DNA from: Bacteroidota bacterium
Lineage (GTDB): Bacteria; Bacteroidota; Bacteroidia; Chitinophagales; Chitinophagaceae
NCBI GenBank assembly: GCA_947456625.1
Contig: CANGQJ010000011.1
Location: 1-64,000 of the forward strand
Reading direction: 5' to 3'
DNA: 64,000 nt
How positions within the stretch are numbered: position 1 is the first letter of the stretch; every line of letters begins with the position of its first letter. The notes beneath the pieces were generated by a model. That model did not search any database and was not told where the DNA came from. It saw only the letters and a program-made list of their open reading frames with translations. The position numbers were made by a program, and so were the translations under genes. This document shows, piece after piece, positions 1 to 9,557 of this stretch.

Positions 1-4
1 AATA

Positions 5-373
5 ATGAGTGTAACCATCAACCCAATAGATGTTAAAGCAGTGGATGAGCGCGGTGCATTACATTATTTTAGTACAGATAGAACGGGGGAATTTTTATTA
101 GTGTATCGAAACGCAGGAACGGTTAGTGGGCAACATTATCACAAAGGCGTTTCGGCTGGTAAAAATCCGGAAGACATGCTTTTGGTGCAAGGAACAGCAA
201 GCTTACACTGGAAGAATTTAAAAACAAATGAGGAAAAAACGGTAGTATTGATTGCGCCTGTTAGGGTTTTAATTCAGGCTAATGTTTGGCATGAATTAAC
301 AGCAATCACGGATATTATTTTTGTAGAATTAAATAGTTTAGCAGACGGTAGTGAAGACACTTACCGACTATAA
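5..373 (+). CDS. cupin-fold (RmlC-like) hypothetical protein
   Basis: A 122-residue protein that reads as a single small beta-barrel of the cupin/RmlC type. A His-bearing strand GQHYHKG lies at residues 42-48, an acidic turn with PEDML follows near residue 55, and a second His (WHE, residues 95-97) sits near the C-terminal strands, as expected for metal or sugar-nucleotide binding cupins. There is no signal peptide, so it is probably cytosolic. Its stop codon overlaps the ATG of the downstream topoisomerase gene by one base (TAATG), which suggests co-translation. Substrate is not predictable. It could be a dTDP-sugar isomerase or epimerase relative, but the catalytic pair of true RmlC enzymes cannot be confirmed by eye. 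Confidence 0.6.
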   Translation: MSVTINPIDVKAVDERGALHYFSTDRTGEFLLVYRNAGTVSGQHYHKGVSAGKNPEDMLLVQGTASLHWKNLKTNEEKTVVLIAPVRVLIQANVWHELTAITDIIFVELNSLADGSEDTYRL

Positions 374-2928
374 TGAACTTTCAAAAGTTCAAATTAAGAA
401 TAGTTATGGCAAAAGAGAAAAATTTAAGTAGGGTAACGGAAAATGAATCGGGCGTACAAGGCCAATATAAAAATTGGTTTTTGGATTATGCATCCTATGT
501 AATTCTAGAAAGAGCGGTACCTGCTATTGAAGACGGATTAAAACCAGTGCAACGCAGAATACTGCATGCCATGAAGGAAATGGATGATGGCAGATTCAAT
601 AAAGTGGCAAATATCATTGGTCAAAGTATGCAGTATCACCCGCATGGTGATGCTAGTATTGGAGATGCTTTGGTAAATATTGGTCAAAAGAATTTACTAG
701 TAGAAACCCAAGGTAACTGGGGCGATGTGCGTACAGGGGATTCTGCTGCTGCATCCAGATATATTGAGGCACGCTTAAGTAAGTTTGCTTTGGAAGTGGC
801 ATTTAATGCAAAAACAACCGAGTGGGCTTTAAGTTATGATGGCCGTAAAAACGAGCCCGTAACACTACCCATGAAATTTCCATTATTACTAGCACAAGGT
901 GCTGATGGTATTGCGGTTGGACTTTCTACAAAAATTTTGCCTCATAATTTCAATGAATTATTAGAAGCGAGTATTAAACATTTGCGCGGAAGGAAGTTTG
1001 AATTATTGCCCGACTTTCAAACAGGGGGCATGATTGATGCTTCCAATTACAATGATGGAAAAAGAGGGGGTAAAGTAAGGGTGCGTGCACATATTGAGGA
1101 ATTAGATAAAAAGACATTATTAATTAAGGATGTACCTTATAGTGTTACTACAACCCAATTAATGGAGAGTATTACCAAGGCCAATGACCAAGGTAAAATC
1201 AAAATTAAAAAAGTAACCGACGTTACGGCTGCGGAAGTGGAAATACAAATTGATTTGGCAACAGGCATTTCTCCCGATATTACGATTGATGCTTTATATG
1301 CATTCACGGATTGTGAAATTAGTTTATCGCCCAATGCTTGTGTGATTGTAAACAATCGCCCTCAGTTTTTAGGCGCAAGTGATTTATTAAAACATTCGGT
1401 AGAACATACCAAAGGTTTGTTAAAAGCGGAACTTGAAATTCAGTTAAAAGAATTAGAAAGTAAATGGCATTTCACAAGTTTGGAAAAAATCTTCTTTGAA
1501 GAAAAAATTTATCAAGAATTAGAGAAAAAGCATTTGAACTGGGATAAAGTAATTGATGCCATTGATAAAGCATTTGATCCATTCAAAAAGAAATTCAAGA
1601 AGCCAATAGAGCGTGAGGACTTATTAAAATTAACGGATAAGCCAGTAAGGCGTATTTATAAGTTAGACATTGAGGACCTAATTCAACAAATTAAAGATAT
1701 AGAAGCTAGCATTAAAGAAACCAAACATCATTTAGACAATTTGGTGGATTATGCAGTAAGCTATTACGAAGGATTACAAAAAAAATATGGCAAGGGCAAG
1801 GAGCGTAAGACGGAGATTAAAGAATTTGATACCATTCAAGTAAAGCAGGTTGCTATTGCCAATACCAAATTATACATTAATAAAGCGGAAGGATTTATTG
1901 GAACAGGTTTAAAGAAGGACGAGTTCCTTTGCGATTGTACCGACTATGATGATATCATTGCTTTTACAAAGTCCGGAATTATGAAAGTGGTAAAGGTTTC
2001 TGATAAAGTATTTATAGGCAAGGATATTATACATGCAGCTGTATTCCAAAAAAATGATGAACGTACCACTTATAATATGGTATATGTGGACGGTGCAAGT
2101 GGCATTAGTTATGCAAAACGTTTTAATGTTACAGGTGTAACGCGTGATAAAGAGTATCCTTTAGCAAAAAGTGCCGAAAAATCTAAAGTGCATTATATGT
2201 CGGTGAATGCCAATGGCGAAGCCGAAAGTGTAAAAATTATTTTGAGTCCAAATTGTAGTGCTCGTATTAAAGAGTTCGATTTTTACTTTGAAACCTTGGA
2301 AGTAAAAGGAAGAAGCAGTGTGGGTAATCAAGTAACTAAATATCCTGTAAAAACAGTTCGTTTAAAAGAAGCAGGTAAGAGTACACTTATTGGCCGCAAG
2401 CTTTGGTTTGATGACAAATTTGGTCGTTTAAACAATGAAGAAAAAGGTATTTATTTAGGTACATTTGAGGATGAAAAATTATTGGTGTTTACTAAGGATG
2501 GATATTATGAAGTAACAGATACCGAACAATCTCAACGTTTTGATCCAGAGAAAGTATTATTTATTGAAAAATTCAATCCTGATAAAGTAGTTACAGCGGT
2601 ATATTTGGATAAGGATAAATTACAATTTAATATCAAACGATTTAAAATAGAAACAACCACATTAAGATCACCATTTTGTTGTATCAAGGAGGCAGATGGT
2701 AATTATTTAGCCGCTGTTTCCACAGCTATTGAACCAATTCTTGTAGTTAATACAGGAAAAGGCACCCAAGTAAGAAAAGCTAAATTTAAGGTTAGTAAAA
2801 TGGTGGATATCATGGGCTGGAAAGCGGTTGGGACCAAATTAGTAGATTTTAATAAAACTATCGAAATGGAGTGGGAAACTAAAGTTATTATTAAAGATCC
2901 TAACGATGAACAACCAGAATTGTTCTAA
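373..2928 (+). CDS. parC: DNA topoisomerase IV subunit A (ParC/GyrA family)
   Basis: Breakage-reunion subunit of a type IIA topoisomerase, which cuts and passes duplex DNA and, as topo IV, unlinks daughter chromosomes. The N-terminal domain shows YHPHGD (88-93), then a GDSAAASRY block whose Tyr130 is the catalytic tyrosine. The sequence around it (QGNWGDVRTGDSAAASRYIE) is ParC-like in Bacteroidetes rather than GyrA-like. A long coiled-coil region follows (about 380-480), then a C-terminal beta-pinwheel (about 500-840). At 851 residues it is normal for ParC of this phylum. The ATG at 373 overlaps the upstream stop. An internal ATG at 406 (MAKEKN) is an equally plausible start and would remove 11 residues. 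The partner parE is not in the window. Confidence 0.88.
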   Translation: MNFQKFKLRIVMAKEKNLSRVTENESGVQGQYKNWFLDYASYVILERAVPAIEDGLKPVQRRILHAMKEMDDGRFNKVANIIGQSMQYHPHGDASIGDALVNIGQKNLLVETQGNWGDVRTGDSAAASRYIEARLSKFALEVAFNAKTTEWALSYDGRKNEPVTLPMKFPLLLAQGADGIAVGLSTKILPHNFNELLEASIKHLRGRKFELLPDFQTGGMIDASNYNDGKRGGKVRVRAHIEELDKKTLLIKDVPYSVTTTQLMESITKANDQGKIKIKKVTDVTAAEVEIQIDLATGISPDITIDALYAFTDCEISLSPNACVIVNNRPQFLGASDLLKHSVEHTKGLLKAELEIQLKELESKWHFTSLEKIFFEEKIYQELEKKHLNWDKVIDAIDKAFDPFKKKFKKPIEREDLLKLTDKPVRRIYKLDIEDLIQQIKDIEASIKETKHHLDNLVDYAVSYYEGLQKKYGKGKERKTEIKEFDTIQVKQVAIANTKLYINKAEGFIGTGLKKDEFLCDCTDYDDIIAFTKSGIMKVVKVSDKVFIGKDIIHAAVFQKNDERTTYNMVYVDGASGISYAKRFNVTGVTRDKEYPLAKSAEKSKVHYMSVNANGEAESVKIILSPNCSARIKEFDFYFETLEVKGRSSVGNQVTKYPVKTVRLKEAGKSTLIGRKLWFDDKFGRLNNEEKGIYLGTFEDEKLLVFTKDGYYEVTDTEQSQRFDPEKVLFIEKFNPDKVVTAVYLDKDKLQFNIKRFKIETTTLRSPFCCIKEADGNYLAAVSTAIEPILVVNTGKGTQVRKAKFKVSKMVDIMGWKAVGTKLVDFNKTIEMEWETKVIIKDPNDEQPELF

Positions 2929-2966
2929 TTTTATAAATAGGTTTCAGTAACCAAAAAAAATATGTC

Positions 2967-3839
2967 ATGTCAACCATTAATGTAGGTCAATTTAATCTGA
3001 TGCGCGTAGACCGAAAGGTAGACTTTGGTTTTTATATGGATGATGGTGGGGAAGGTATTTTACTTCCTAAACGTTTTGTGCCATCGGGATTACAAGTAGG
3101 AGATACTATTAGTGTATTTGTTTACCATGATTCTGATAATCGTTTAATTGCTACTACACAAGAGCCATTTGCAGTGGTGGGAGATATTGCAGCTTTGAAA
3201 GTGGTAGAAATTACTAGACAAGGTGCATTTATGGATTGGGGATTAATGAAAGACGTTTTTGTTCCAGTTTCCCAGCAACTTTCTACCATGCGCTTAGGTG
3301 GTAAGTATTTAGTGAAATTATATATTGACAAACAAACTGGAAGGGTTGCAGCTACCGAAAAAATTGACAATCAAATTAGCAATGATTTCTTAACGGTGAA
3401 GGAAGGAGAAAAAGTGAAAGTGCAGGTATATAGAGAATCCGAAATTGGTTATGTTGTGATTGTGAATGGTGTGCATCAAGGATTGGTATATAAAAATGAA
3501 GTATTTACACATTTGCATATTGGTCAATTTATAGACGAAGCATTTGTTAAAAAAATTAGAGAAGACAATAAATTAGATATTGGTATAGGCAAGCAAGGCG
3601 TGGAAAAATTAGATGGAGATCAACAAACAATTGTTAAGTTGCTTAAGTTACATAAGGGTTTTTTACCGTATCATGACAAGTCAAATCCAGAAGATATTTA
3701 TGCTTTTTTTGCAATGAGTAAAAAAGCATTTAAGATGAATGTGGGTATTTTGTATAAGTCAAAACTAATTACAATAGAGGATGGTGGTATTCGTTTAATT
3801 GAAACACCACCAACACCAACTGCCGAATTACCATCATAA
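2967..3839 (+). CDS. CvfB-like S1 RNA-binding protein
   Basis: 290 residues with the arrangement of the CvfB/YitL family: successive S1-like OB-fold domains over about residues 1-210 (first GEGILLPKRFVP, second QGAFMDWGLMKDVFVP, third GYVVIVNGVHQGLVYKNE) and a short C-terminal winged-helix segment (about 225-280). Family members bind RNA and in Staphylococcus affect virulence-factor expression. The role in Bacteroidetes is not established. It lies 38 bases after parC and 11 bases before the thiolase gene on the same strand, so the three may be co-transcribed. The final residues are Pro/Thr-rich and probably disordered. Confidence 0.8.
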   Translation: MSTINVGQFNLMRVDRKVDFGFYMDDGGEGILLPKRFVPSGLQVGDTISVFVYHDSDNRLIATTQEPFAVVGDIAALKVVEITRQGAFMDWGLMKDVFVPVSQQLSTMRLGGKYLVKLYIDKQTGRVAATEKIDNQISNDFLTVKEGEKVKVQVYRESEIGYVVIVNGVHQGLVYKNEVFTHLHIGQFIDEAFVKKIREDNKLDIGIGKQGVEKLDGDQQTIVKLLKLHKGFLPYHDKSNPEDIYAFFAMSKKAFKMNVGILYKSKLITIEDGGIRLIETPPTPTAELPS

Positions 3840-3850
3840 ATTAACATTTT

Positions 3851-5029
3851 ATGCAAGCTGTATATATTGTTTCAGCAGTAAGAACTCCAATTGGATCTTT
3901 TGGCGGAAGTTTAAAATCATTATCAGCAAATGACTTAGGGGCTATTGCTATTAAAGGGGCAATTGATAAAATTAATTTATCCAATGCTTTAGTGGACGAG
4001 GTGATTATGGGTTGCGTATTACAGGCAGGATTAGGTCAAGCCCCTGCAAGACAAGCAAGTAAAGGAGCAGGACTGCCAAATAATGTAATTGCAACAACCG
4101 TAAATAAAGTATGTGCAAGTGGTATGAAAGCAATTACAATGGCTGCTCAAAGTATTTTATTGGGAGACGCCGATATAGTAATTGCTGGTGGAATGGAAAG
4201 TATGAGTAATGTTCCTTTTTATAATAACTCCCAAAGGTGGGGAAAAAAGTATGGAGATATTACTTTGCAAGATGGCTTAGCAAAGGACGGTTTAATAGAC
4301 GCTTATGATCATGTTGCTATGGGTAATTTTGCCGACCTATGTGCGCAAGAAAATAATATTTCAAGAGCACAACAGGATAATTTTGCAATAAGTAGTTATC
4401 AAAAATCACAGGCAGCTACAGCGCAAGGATTATTTGAAACTGAAATTGTGCCAGTTGTTATTCCTCAAAGAAAAGGGGATCCTATTGTTGTCTCAAAAGA
4501 CGAGGAGCCATTTAATGTTAAATTTGATAAAATTGCACAATTAAATCCTGCATTTAGTAAAGAGGGAACTGTTACCGCTGCCAATGCTAGTACCATGAAT
4601 GACGGAGCCGCCGCATTAATTTTAATGAGTGCTGCTAAAGTAAAAGAACTAGGATTAACACCTATTGCAAAAATTATTAGTTATGCCGACGCCGAGCAGG
4701 ATCCAAAATATTTTACAACATCCCCTGCATTAGCTATTCCAAAGGCATTGGCAAAGGTAAATTTAACAACCGCCGACATTAATTTTTTTGAATTCAACGA
4801 AGCATTCTCGGTAGTAGGAATTGTAAATACGCAGTTATTAAAATTGGATCCTACAAAAGTAAATGTAAATGGAGGTGCTGTAGCACTTGGTCATCCCTTG
4901 GGATGTAGTGGAGCAAGAATAGTAGTTACCTTAATAAATGTATTGCAACAAAATAATGGCAAGTATGGAGCTGCAGCTATTTGTAACGGAGGGGGTGGTG
5001 CTAGCGCAATAATTATAGAAAAATGTTAG
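3851..5029 (+). CDS. acetyl-CoA C-acetyltransferase (thiolase)
   Basis: 392-residue thiolase II type enzyme that condenses or cleaves acyl-CoA, forming acetoacetyl-CoA or carrying out the last step of beta-oxidation. All catalytic elements are present: nucleophile Cys88 in NKVCASGMKA, His348 in GHPLGCSGAR and Cys378 in CNGGGGAS. Length and the motif AGGMESMSN are typical of cytosolic biosynthetic or degradative thiolases (AtoB/PhaA/FadA), which cannot be separated by eye. No other beta-oxidation gene is adjacent, so biosynthetic or amino-acid degradation use is as likely. The stop is three bases from the convergent stop of ytxJ. Confidence 0.9.
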   Translation: MQAVYIVSAVRTPIGSFGGSLKSLSANDLGAIAIKGAIDKINLSNALVDEVIMGCVLQAGLGQAPARQASKGAGLPNNVIATTVNKVCASGMKAITMAAQSILLGDADIVIAGGMESMSNVPFYNNSQRWGKKYGDITLQDGLAKDGLIDAYDHVAMGNFADLCAQENNISRAQQDNFAISSYQKSQAATAQGLFETEIVPVVIPQRKGDPIVVSKDEEPFNVKFDKIAQLNPAFSKEGTVTAANASTMNDGAAALILMSAAKVKELGLTPIAKIISYADAEQDPKYFTTSPALAIPKALAKVNLTTADINFFEFNEAFSVVGIVNTQLLKLDPTKVNVNGGAVALGHPLGCSGARIVVTLINVLQQNNGKYGAAAICNGGGGASAIIIEKC

Positions 5030-5032
5030 TAT

Positions 5033-5365
5033 TTATACACCTGCTTGCTCAATAACATCGTCCATCATAATTCCATAATGGCTTTCAACATATATACAAT
5101 CCCCATTTTTTATTAAAATTACCTGTGGGGATTCATGATGTACTTGGAATTTTTCAGCTATGGCATTGGATACAGACCTGAAGTTTAATAAATCTAAATA
5201 ATAAAAGTCAATAGTATCTGGCGCTTCAGAACGTTCAAATCTAGAAAATGCCATTTTAGAAATACTACATGTTGTGCTATGTTTAAATATGAGCTGTGGT
5301 TTTTCAAAAGATTTATTTTTGATTATATCTAATTGAGCTTCGTCTATTAGTGAATTCCAGTTCAT
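5033..5365 (-). CDS. ytxJ: YtxJ-type bacillithiol-system monothiol redox protein
   Basis: 110 residues with a thioredoxin fold and the family signature FKHSTTCSISKMA, in which the single Cys33 replaces the usual CxxC. This matches the YtxJ/DUF2847 family, proposed to act as a bacilliredoxin-like protein that removes bacillithiol from protein cysteines. A cis-Pro motif (ESPQVILIKNG) and a C-terminal helix complete the fold. There is no signal peptide. Its presence suggests that this organism makes bacillithiol, consistent with Bacteroidetes, though no bshA/B/C gene is in the window. A TAnnTTTG box lies about 20 bases upstream of the ATG on the minus strand. Confidence 0.85.
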   Translation of the reverse strand: MNWNSLIDEAQLDIIKNKSFEKPQLIFKHSTTCSISKMAFSRFERSEAPDTIDFYYLDLLNFRSVSNAIAEKFQVHHESPQVILIKNGDCIYVESHYGIMMDDVIEQAGV

Positions 5366-5385
5366 ATTAACATCATTTTAGAGTT

Positions 5386-5393
5386 CAAAATTA
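5386..5393 (-). promoter_or_regulatory. candidate -7 box for ytxJ
   Basis: On the minus strand this reads TAATTTTG, matching the Bacteroidetes -7 consensus TAnnTTTG, about 20 bases before the ytxJ start. No convincing -33 TTG/TTTG is seen at 17-23 bases. The region is very AT-rich, so chance occurrence is possible. Confidence 0.35.
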
Positions 5394-5474
5394 ATCAATT
5401 TTAAATTATTATAATTTATAAAATCAATCATTTTACTTGTCATTATTGATTAACTTTATACCACAATTATAATT

Positions 5475-6242
5475 ATGTCATTACAGCTTTTAAAACCTAT
5501 TTGTTTTATTGATTTGGAAACCACAGGCATTAATGTGAGTACCGATAGAATTGTAGAAATTGCTATTGTTAAAATTTTGCCCGATGGGACAAAACAGGTT
5601 AAAAGGCGTCTTGTGAATCCTGAAATGCCAATTCCAAAAGCAAGCTCCGATGTGCATGGTATTTCCGACGAAATGGTAAAAGATGCAAGTACTTTTAAAG
5701 CAATGGCTAACGAAATTAAACAATTTATAGAGGGGTCTGATATTGGTGGATACAATAGCAATAGGTTTGATGTCCCCATGTTAAACGAGGAATTTTTAAG
5801 AGCAGGTATAAGTGTAGATATTGAAAGTAGAAAATTACTTGATGTACAAAAAGTGTTCCATATGATGGAGCAAAGAACTTTAAGTGCAGCATATCAATTT
5901 TATTGCCATAAAACTTTAGCGGATGCACATACCGCCGAGGCAGATGCAACTGCTACCTGGGAAATCCTAGAAGCTCAAATTTCCAGGTACCCACAAATAG
6001 GGAATACTGTAGAATCTATTGTAAAATTCACTGGAGAAGACGAGATTATTGACTTTGCTAGAAGACTAATATATGAAAATGGTATAGCGGTTTTTAACTT
6101 TGGTAAGCACAAAGGAAAGCCTGTAGCTCAAGTACTTAAGGAAGAGCCACAATATTATGATTGGATGATGAAAGGTGATTTTGCCTTGCACACCAAGCAA
6201 AAATTAACCGAATTAATGAATAAGACCATATTAAATAAATAA
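5475..6242 (+). CDS. DnaQ-like 3'-5' exonuclease with DUF3820-type C-terminal domain
   Basis: 255 residues. Residues 8-175 form a DEDDh exonuclease: Exo I motif FIDLETTG, Exo II around GGYNSNRFDVPML, Exo III with HTAEADATAT carrying the His and Asp. This is the epsilon-subunit fold that removes nucleotides from DNA or RNA 3' ends. The C-terminal part (about 195-250) contains FGKHKGKPVAQVL and YYDWMMKGDF, the pattern of DUF3820, a small domain often fused to such nucleases. It is a stand-alone exonuclease, not the proofreading domain of a PolC. Its substrate is unknown. It stands alone between ytxJ (divergent) and the mannosyltransferase gene, 61 bases downstream. Confidence 0.85.
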   Translation: MSLQLLKPICFIDLETTGINVSTDRIVEIAIVKILPDGTKQVKRRLVNPEMPIPKASSDVHGISDEMVKDASTFKAMANEIKQFIEGSDIGGYNSNRFDVPMLNEEFLRAGISVDIESRKLLDVQKVFHMMEQRTLSAAYQFYCHKTLADAHTAEADATATWEILEAQISRYPQIGNTVESIVKFTGEDEIIDFARRLIYENGIAVFNFGKHKGKPVAQVLKEEPQYYDWMMKGDFALHTKQKLTELMNKTILNK

Positions 6243-6303
6243 AATATATTTTCAATTAAATACTATTTTGTATTTTTATTGATATACACCCCCTATAATT
6301 AAA

Positions 6304-7044
6304 GTGAAAAAAATTGTTTTAATACCAACTTATAATGAAAAAGAGAATATCCAAGCTATTATTAGTTCAGTATTGTCTTTTGAATCTAATTATCATGTTT
6401 TGGTTATTGACGATGGTTCTCCCGATGGAACTGCAAATATTGTACGCGCAATAATGGAGGTAAATCCAGATCGCGTATTCTTAGAATGTCGTTCTGGTAA
6501 ATTAGGTTTAGGGACTGCTTACATTCATGGGTTTAAATGGGCATTAGCAAGAAACTATGATTATATCATTGAAATGGATGCCGATTTTTCGCATAATCCC
6601 AATGACTTAGATAATTTATGTACCGCTTGTGATAATGGAGCCGATGTTGCAGTTGGAAGTAGGTATGTAAAAGGGGGCTCTACCGAAAACTGGCCTATCG
6701 ATCGTAAAATCTATTCACAAGGTGGATCGGCTTACACCAGAATTATTACAGGGATGCCAGTTAAAGACCCTACTGCAGGGTTTGTTTGTTATAAAAGCAA
6801 GGTTTTATCGGCTATTAATTTAGACAATATTAAATTTATAGGTTACGCCTTTCAAATTGAAATGAAATTTGCTTCCTGGAGATTAGGCTTTAAAATTAAG
6901 GAAGTGCCAATTAAGTTTGTGGATCGCAAAATAGGAGTTAGTAAAATGTCCAAGGGTATTATTAAGGAAGCCATTGTTGGTGTACTAAGCATGCAATGGT
7001 TATACTTAACTGGACGTTTTATAAAACTTATCAAAGCAAATTAA
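6304..7044 (+). CDS. polyprenol monophosphomannose synthase (GT2 family)
   Basis: 246-residue family 2 glycosyltransferase of the dolichol-phosphate mannose synthase type, which transfers mannose from GDP-mannose to a polyprenyl phosphate carrier. It starts directly with the nucleotide-binding strand (IPTYNEKENI), followed by VIDDGSPDGTA (metal/nucleotide site) and EMDADFSHNP with the DxD-type acidic motif. The conserved region around DPTAGFVCY and RKIGVSKMS is typical of the family. There is no C-terminal membrane helix, as in the single-domain bacterial forms. Translation starts at GTG. The product probably feeds protein O-mannosylation or envelope glycan synthesis at the inner membrane. 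The 3' end overlaps the convergent TonB-dependent receptor gene by four bases. Confidence 0.87.
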   Translation: MKKIVLIPTYNEKENIQAIISSVLSFESNYHVLVIDDGSPDGTANIVRAIMEVNPDRVFLECRSGKLGLGTAYIHGFKWALARNYDYIIEMDADFSHNPNDLDNLCTACDNGADVAVGSRYVKGGSTENWPIDRKIYSQGGSAYTRIITGMPVKDPTAGFVCYKSKVLSAINLDNIKFIGYAFQIEMKFASWRLGFKIKEVPIKFVDRKIGVSKMSKGIIKEAIVGVLSMQWLYLTGRFIKLIKAN

Positions 7045-9482
7045 AATTCCCAAATAAAACCAAAGGTTGGTGTTACAAAAACTCTGTTGCTATTACCACT
7101 TCCAGGTATGGCATTTGATCCGTCTTTATTAATTGGCTTACCATCGGTTGTTTTAAATGTACCGTCTGGATTTGACTCAAAAGTATAAACACTAGGTGAA
7201 ACACTTTTACTTCCGTACCAATTGGTGATGTCTAAGAAAAAGTCAATAGTAGTTTTCTTGTAATTGTATTTTTTGTCAATTCTAACATCACTGGAGTGAT
7301 AATCGGGTAATCTTAATGTATTTACTTTTGTATAATCTAACACACCTAATCCTTGTGTTAAGAAATTAATTCGGCTTGCATTTAAATCATATGGTGTAAA
7401 AGGAGTACCTCCTTGGTATCTGAATTTGATACCTAATTCCCAATTTTTATTAAACTTATAACCTCCAGTTAAACTTAGAACATGAATATTTTCCCATGCA
7501 CTTTTTATATAATCACCTTTTAAATTGGTGTAAGCGCTTCTAAAAAAACTATAACTTACCACACCAAAAAAACGGTCGGTAAGTTTTTGCTGTGCAAACA
7601 ATTCATAGCCATAACTACGACCGCTTCCAGAGCTAGTAATAGGTTCATTTCCTAAAATATTAAAGTCTGCTCCCAAATTTGAAAGGCTCAATCCCTTTTG
7701 TAAACTTATTGGCACATTAAAGTATTTTTTATAAAACACTTCCACTGTAAAACGGGTTGCTTCATTTGGTATATATTCAATACCAGTTATATAATGGTTA
7801 CTCCCAATATATTCTGCCTCCTTGTTTACATAATTACCATTCAAATCTTTAAATCCAAGCGCAGTATTTGGAGCTACTTTATAGTATCTGCCAACCGAAG
7901 CATTTACATTTATTTTATCAGTTAAGACATAGCTAAAGCTTATACGTGGTGAAAGTCTATGGTAAAATTCTCTACCAGCAGTATTAAAACCATTGCCATC
8001 GGTTCTTATGCCAGCGCTAATTCCAAGCCTATTATTAAATGCACGTTTCCCCATTTGAAAAAATGCGCCATATTTTTTATAATTTAATTCGGTAGCATAT
8101 TTATAAACCAAAGGAGTTGTAAAAGTAGTTCCAGTTGAAATAAATGGTTTTGGTAATACTTGAAAAGTTGAATTATCATATTCAATGGCTTGTAAATTGG
8201 CACCAGTTGTCCATTTAATACCCAATAAATTTTTTGTGATATCAAATCTGATATTATTAGAAATATCATTAGAGGTATAGTCAAAAGTTTTTTCCCCTTT
8301 AATGGGATTTAAATTGTCCTCGTATTTTTCGTTAATGTTATTTAAGTGACTTCTGCTTATACTAACATTCCAATAACCTTTATTAATTAATTTTTTTAAT
8401 GAAACACCAACAGTGTAACTCCATTGATTAATTGATGGTGCTATATTTAATGCATATCTTTTTTCTGGAGTTGAATTTTGAGGAGCTACATAATAAAATT
8501 TATCAATAGCGCCAACACCTAAAAAAGTAAGTGTTGTTTTTGGATCAATTTGATGTGTTATTTTATATTGAAAATCCCAATAATTTGGACGAATTGGAAG
8601 GTCAAGAACATGAAATAAAAATTGTAAATAACTGCGCCTAGCAGATAATAAAAATGTGGTCTTACCGCTTTTTGACATAGGGCCTTCTAATGTACTTGCT
8701 ACTTCGGTAGCACCTAATCGGAAGTTCCCTTGTACTTTTTCACTATTGCCTCTTTTTTGCTTAAACTCAAATACAGAAGACAAAGCATTATCATATTTCG
8801 CATCAAATGCCGAAGAGGATAACTTAACCTCGTCAATAAACGAAACATTTAAAATGCCCTGTGGACCACCTGCACTTCCTTGGGTGCTAAAGTGGTTAAT
8901 AACAGGGATTTCAATACCATCTAAATAAAATACGTTTTCGTTTGGTGCTCCACCTCTTACTATAATATCGTTTCTAAAACCTGCTCCAGTAGTTGCTGAA
9001 CCAGTTACACCGGGTAATGTTTGAACCACTTTTGAAATATCAAAATTACTACCAGGACTTGATTTAATTTCTTCGGCACTTAGTTTTTGAATACTTAAAG
9101 GTGTTTCCAAAGTTGCCGCTCTAACCGATTTTTTTATATTACCAACTACTACTTCCTTTAATGTGGTTTCTAATGGTAATAATTCCGAAGTAGCATAGGT
9201 GATATTGCCTGAGTTTACTACCACATTATAAATATGGTATGGTATGTTTCCAATAGAATTAATTAACATATGATATTGGCCAGTTGGAATGCCCTTAAAA
9301 GTATATTTTCCAAGACTGTCTGTTAATGTGCTGTATTTAGTATTTACAAGTTGAATAGAGGCACCAAATATTGGTTTTTGGGTGTTTTTATCAATAACCT
9401 CACCAGCTAAATTGCCCTTAGCTTGACTAAATGCAAAAATTGGGGAAAAAATGAATAAACCAATGATGTAAAATATCCTCAT
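7041..9482 (-). CDS. TonB-dependent outer-membrane receptor with carboxypeptidase-regulatory-like N-terminus
   Basis: 813 residues from the ATG at 9482 (a TTG four codons upstream also gives an open frame but is less likely). A signal peptide ends near FAFSQA, followed by a CarboxypepD_reg-like domain of about 85 residues (GEVIDKNTQKPIFGASIQL), a plug domain (LSAEEIKSSPGSNFDISKV to IIVRGGAPNENVFYLDGIEI) and a 22-strand-type barrel ending in Phe (FGFIWEF). These proteins import ligands across the outer membrane using TonB energy. No SusD partner is adjacent, so it is a lone TBDR rather than a Sus-type glycan system. The ligand is unknown. It is transcribed divergently from an S9 peptidase and has a TAACTTTG box upstream. 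Confidence 0.9.
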   Translation of the reverse strand: MRIFYIIGLFIFSPIFAFSQAKGNLAGEVIDKNTQKPIFGASIQLVNTKYSTLTDSLGKYTFKGIPTGQYHMLINSIGNIPYHIYNVVVNSGNITYATSELLPLETTLKEVVVGNIKKSVRAATLETPLSIQKLSAEEIKSSPGSNFDISKVVQTLPGVTGSATTGAGFRNDIIVRGGAPNENVFYLDGIEIPVINHFSTQGSAGGPQGILNVSFIDEVKLSSSAFDAKYDNALSSVFEFKQKRGNSEKVQGNFRLGATEVASTLEGPMSKSGKTTFLLSARRSYLQFLFHVLDLPIRPNYWDFQYKITHQIDPKTTLTFLGVGAIDKFYYVAPQNSTPEKRYALNIAPSINQWSYTVGVSLKKLINKGYWNVSISRSHLNNINEKYEDNLNPIKGEKTFDYTSNDISNNIRFDITKNLLGIKWTTGANLQAIEYDNSTFQVLPKPFISTGTTFTTPLVYKYATELNYKKYGAFFQMGKRAFNNRLGISAGIRTDGNGFNTAGREFYHRLSPRISFSYVLTDKINVNASVGRYYKVAPNTALGFKDLNGNYVNKEAEYIGSNHYITGIEYIPNEATRFTVEVFYKKYFNVPISLQKGLSLSNLGADFNILGNEPITSSGSGRSYGYELFAQQKLTDRFFGVVSYSFFRSAYTNLKGDYIKSAWENIHVLSLTGGYKFNKNWELGIKFRYQGGTPFTPYDLNASRINFLTQGLGVLDYTKVNTLRLPDYHSSDVRIDKKYNYKKTTIDFFLDITNWYGSKSVSPSVYTFESNPDGTFKTTDGKPINKDGSNAIPGSGNSNRVFVTPTFGFIWEF

Positions 9483-9510
9483 AAAAAAAAACAATTTTAT
9501 ATATTCATAA

Positions 9511-9518
9511 CAAAGTTA
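9511..9518 (-). promoter_or_regulatory. candidate -7 box for the TonB-dependent receptor
   Basis: The minus strand reads TAACTTTG, a full match to TAnnTTTG, 28 bases upstream of the receptor ATG. No clear -33 element is visible at the usual spacing. Confidence 0.4.
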
Positions 9519-9557
9519 ACAACAAAAAGTTGTGATTTTATTAAATATAATTTTAAT

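Noticed and set aside
1137..1355. Numerous antisense open frames within parC, katG, hppA and other genes
   Set aside because: These are shadows of well-supported genes with no family features and low-complexity or out-of-frame composition.
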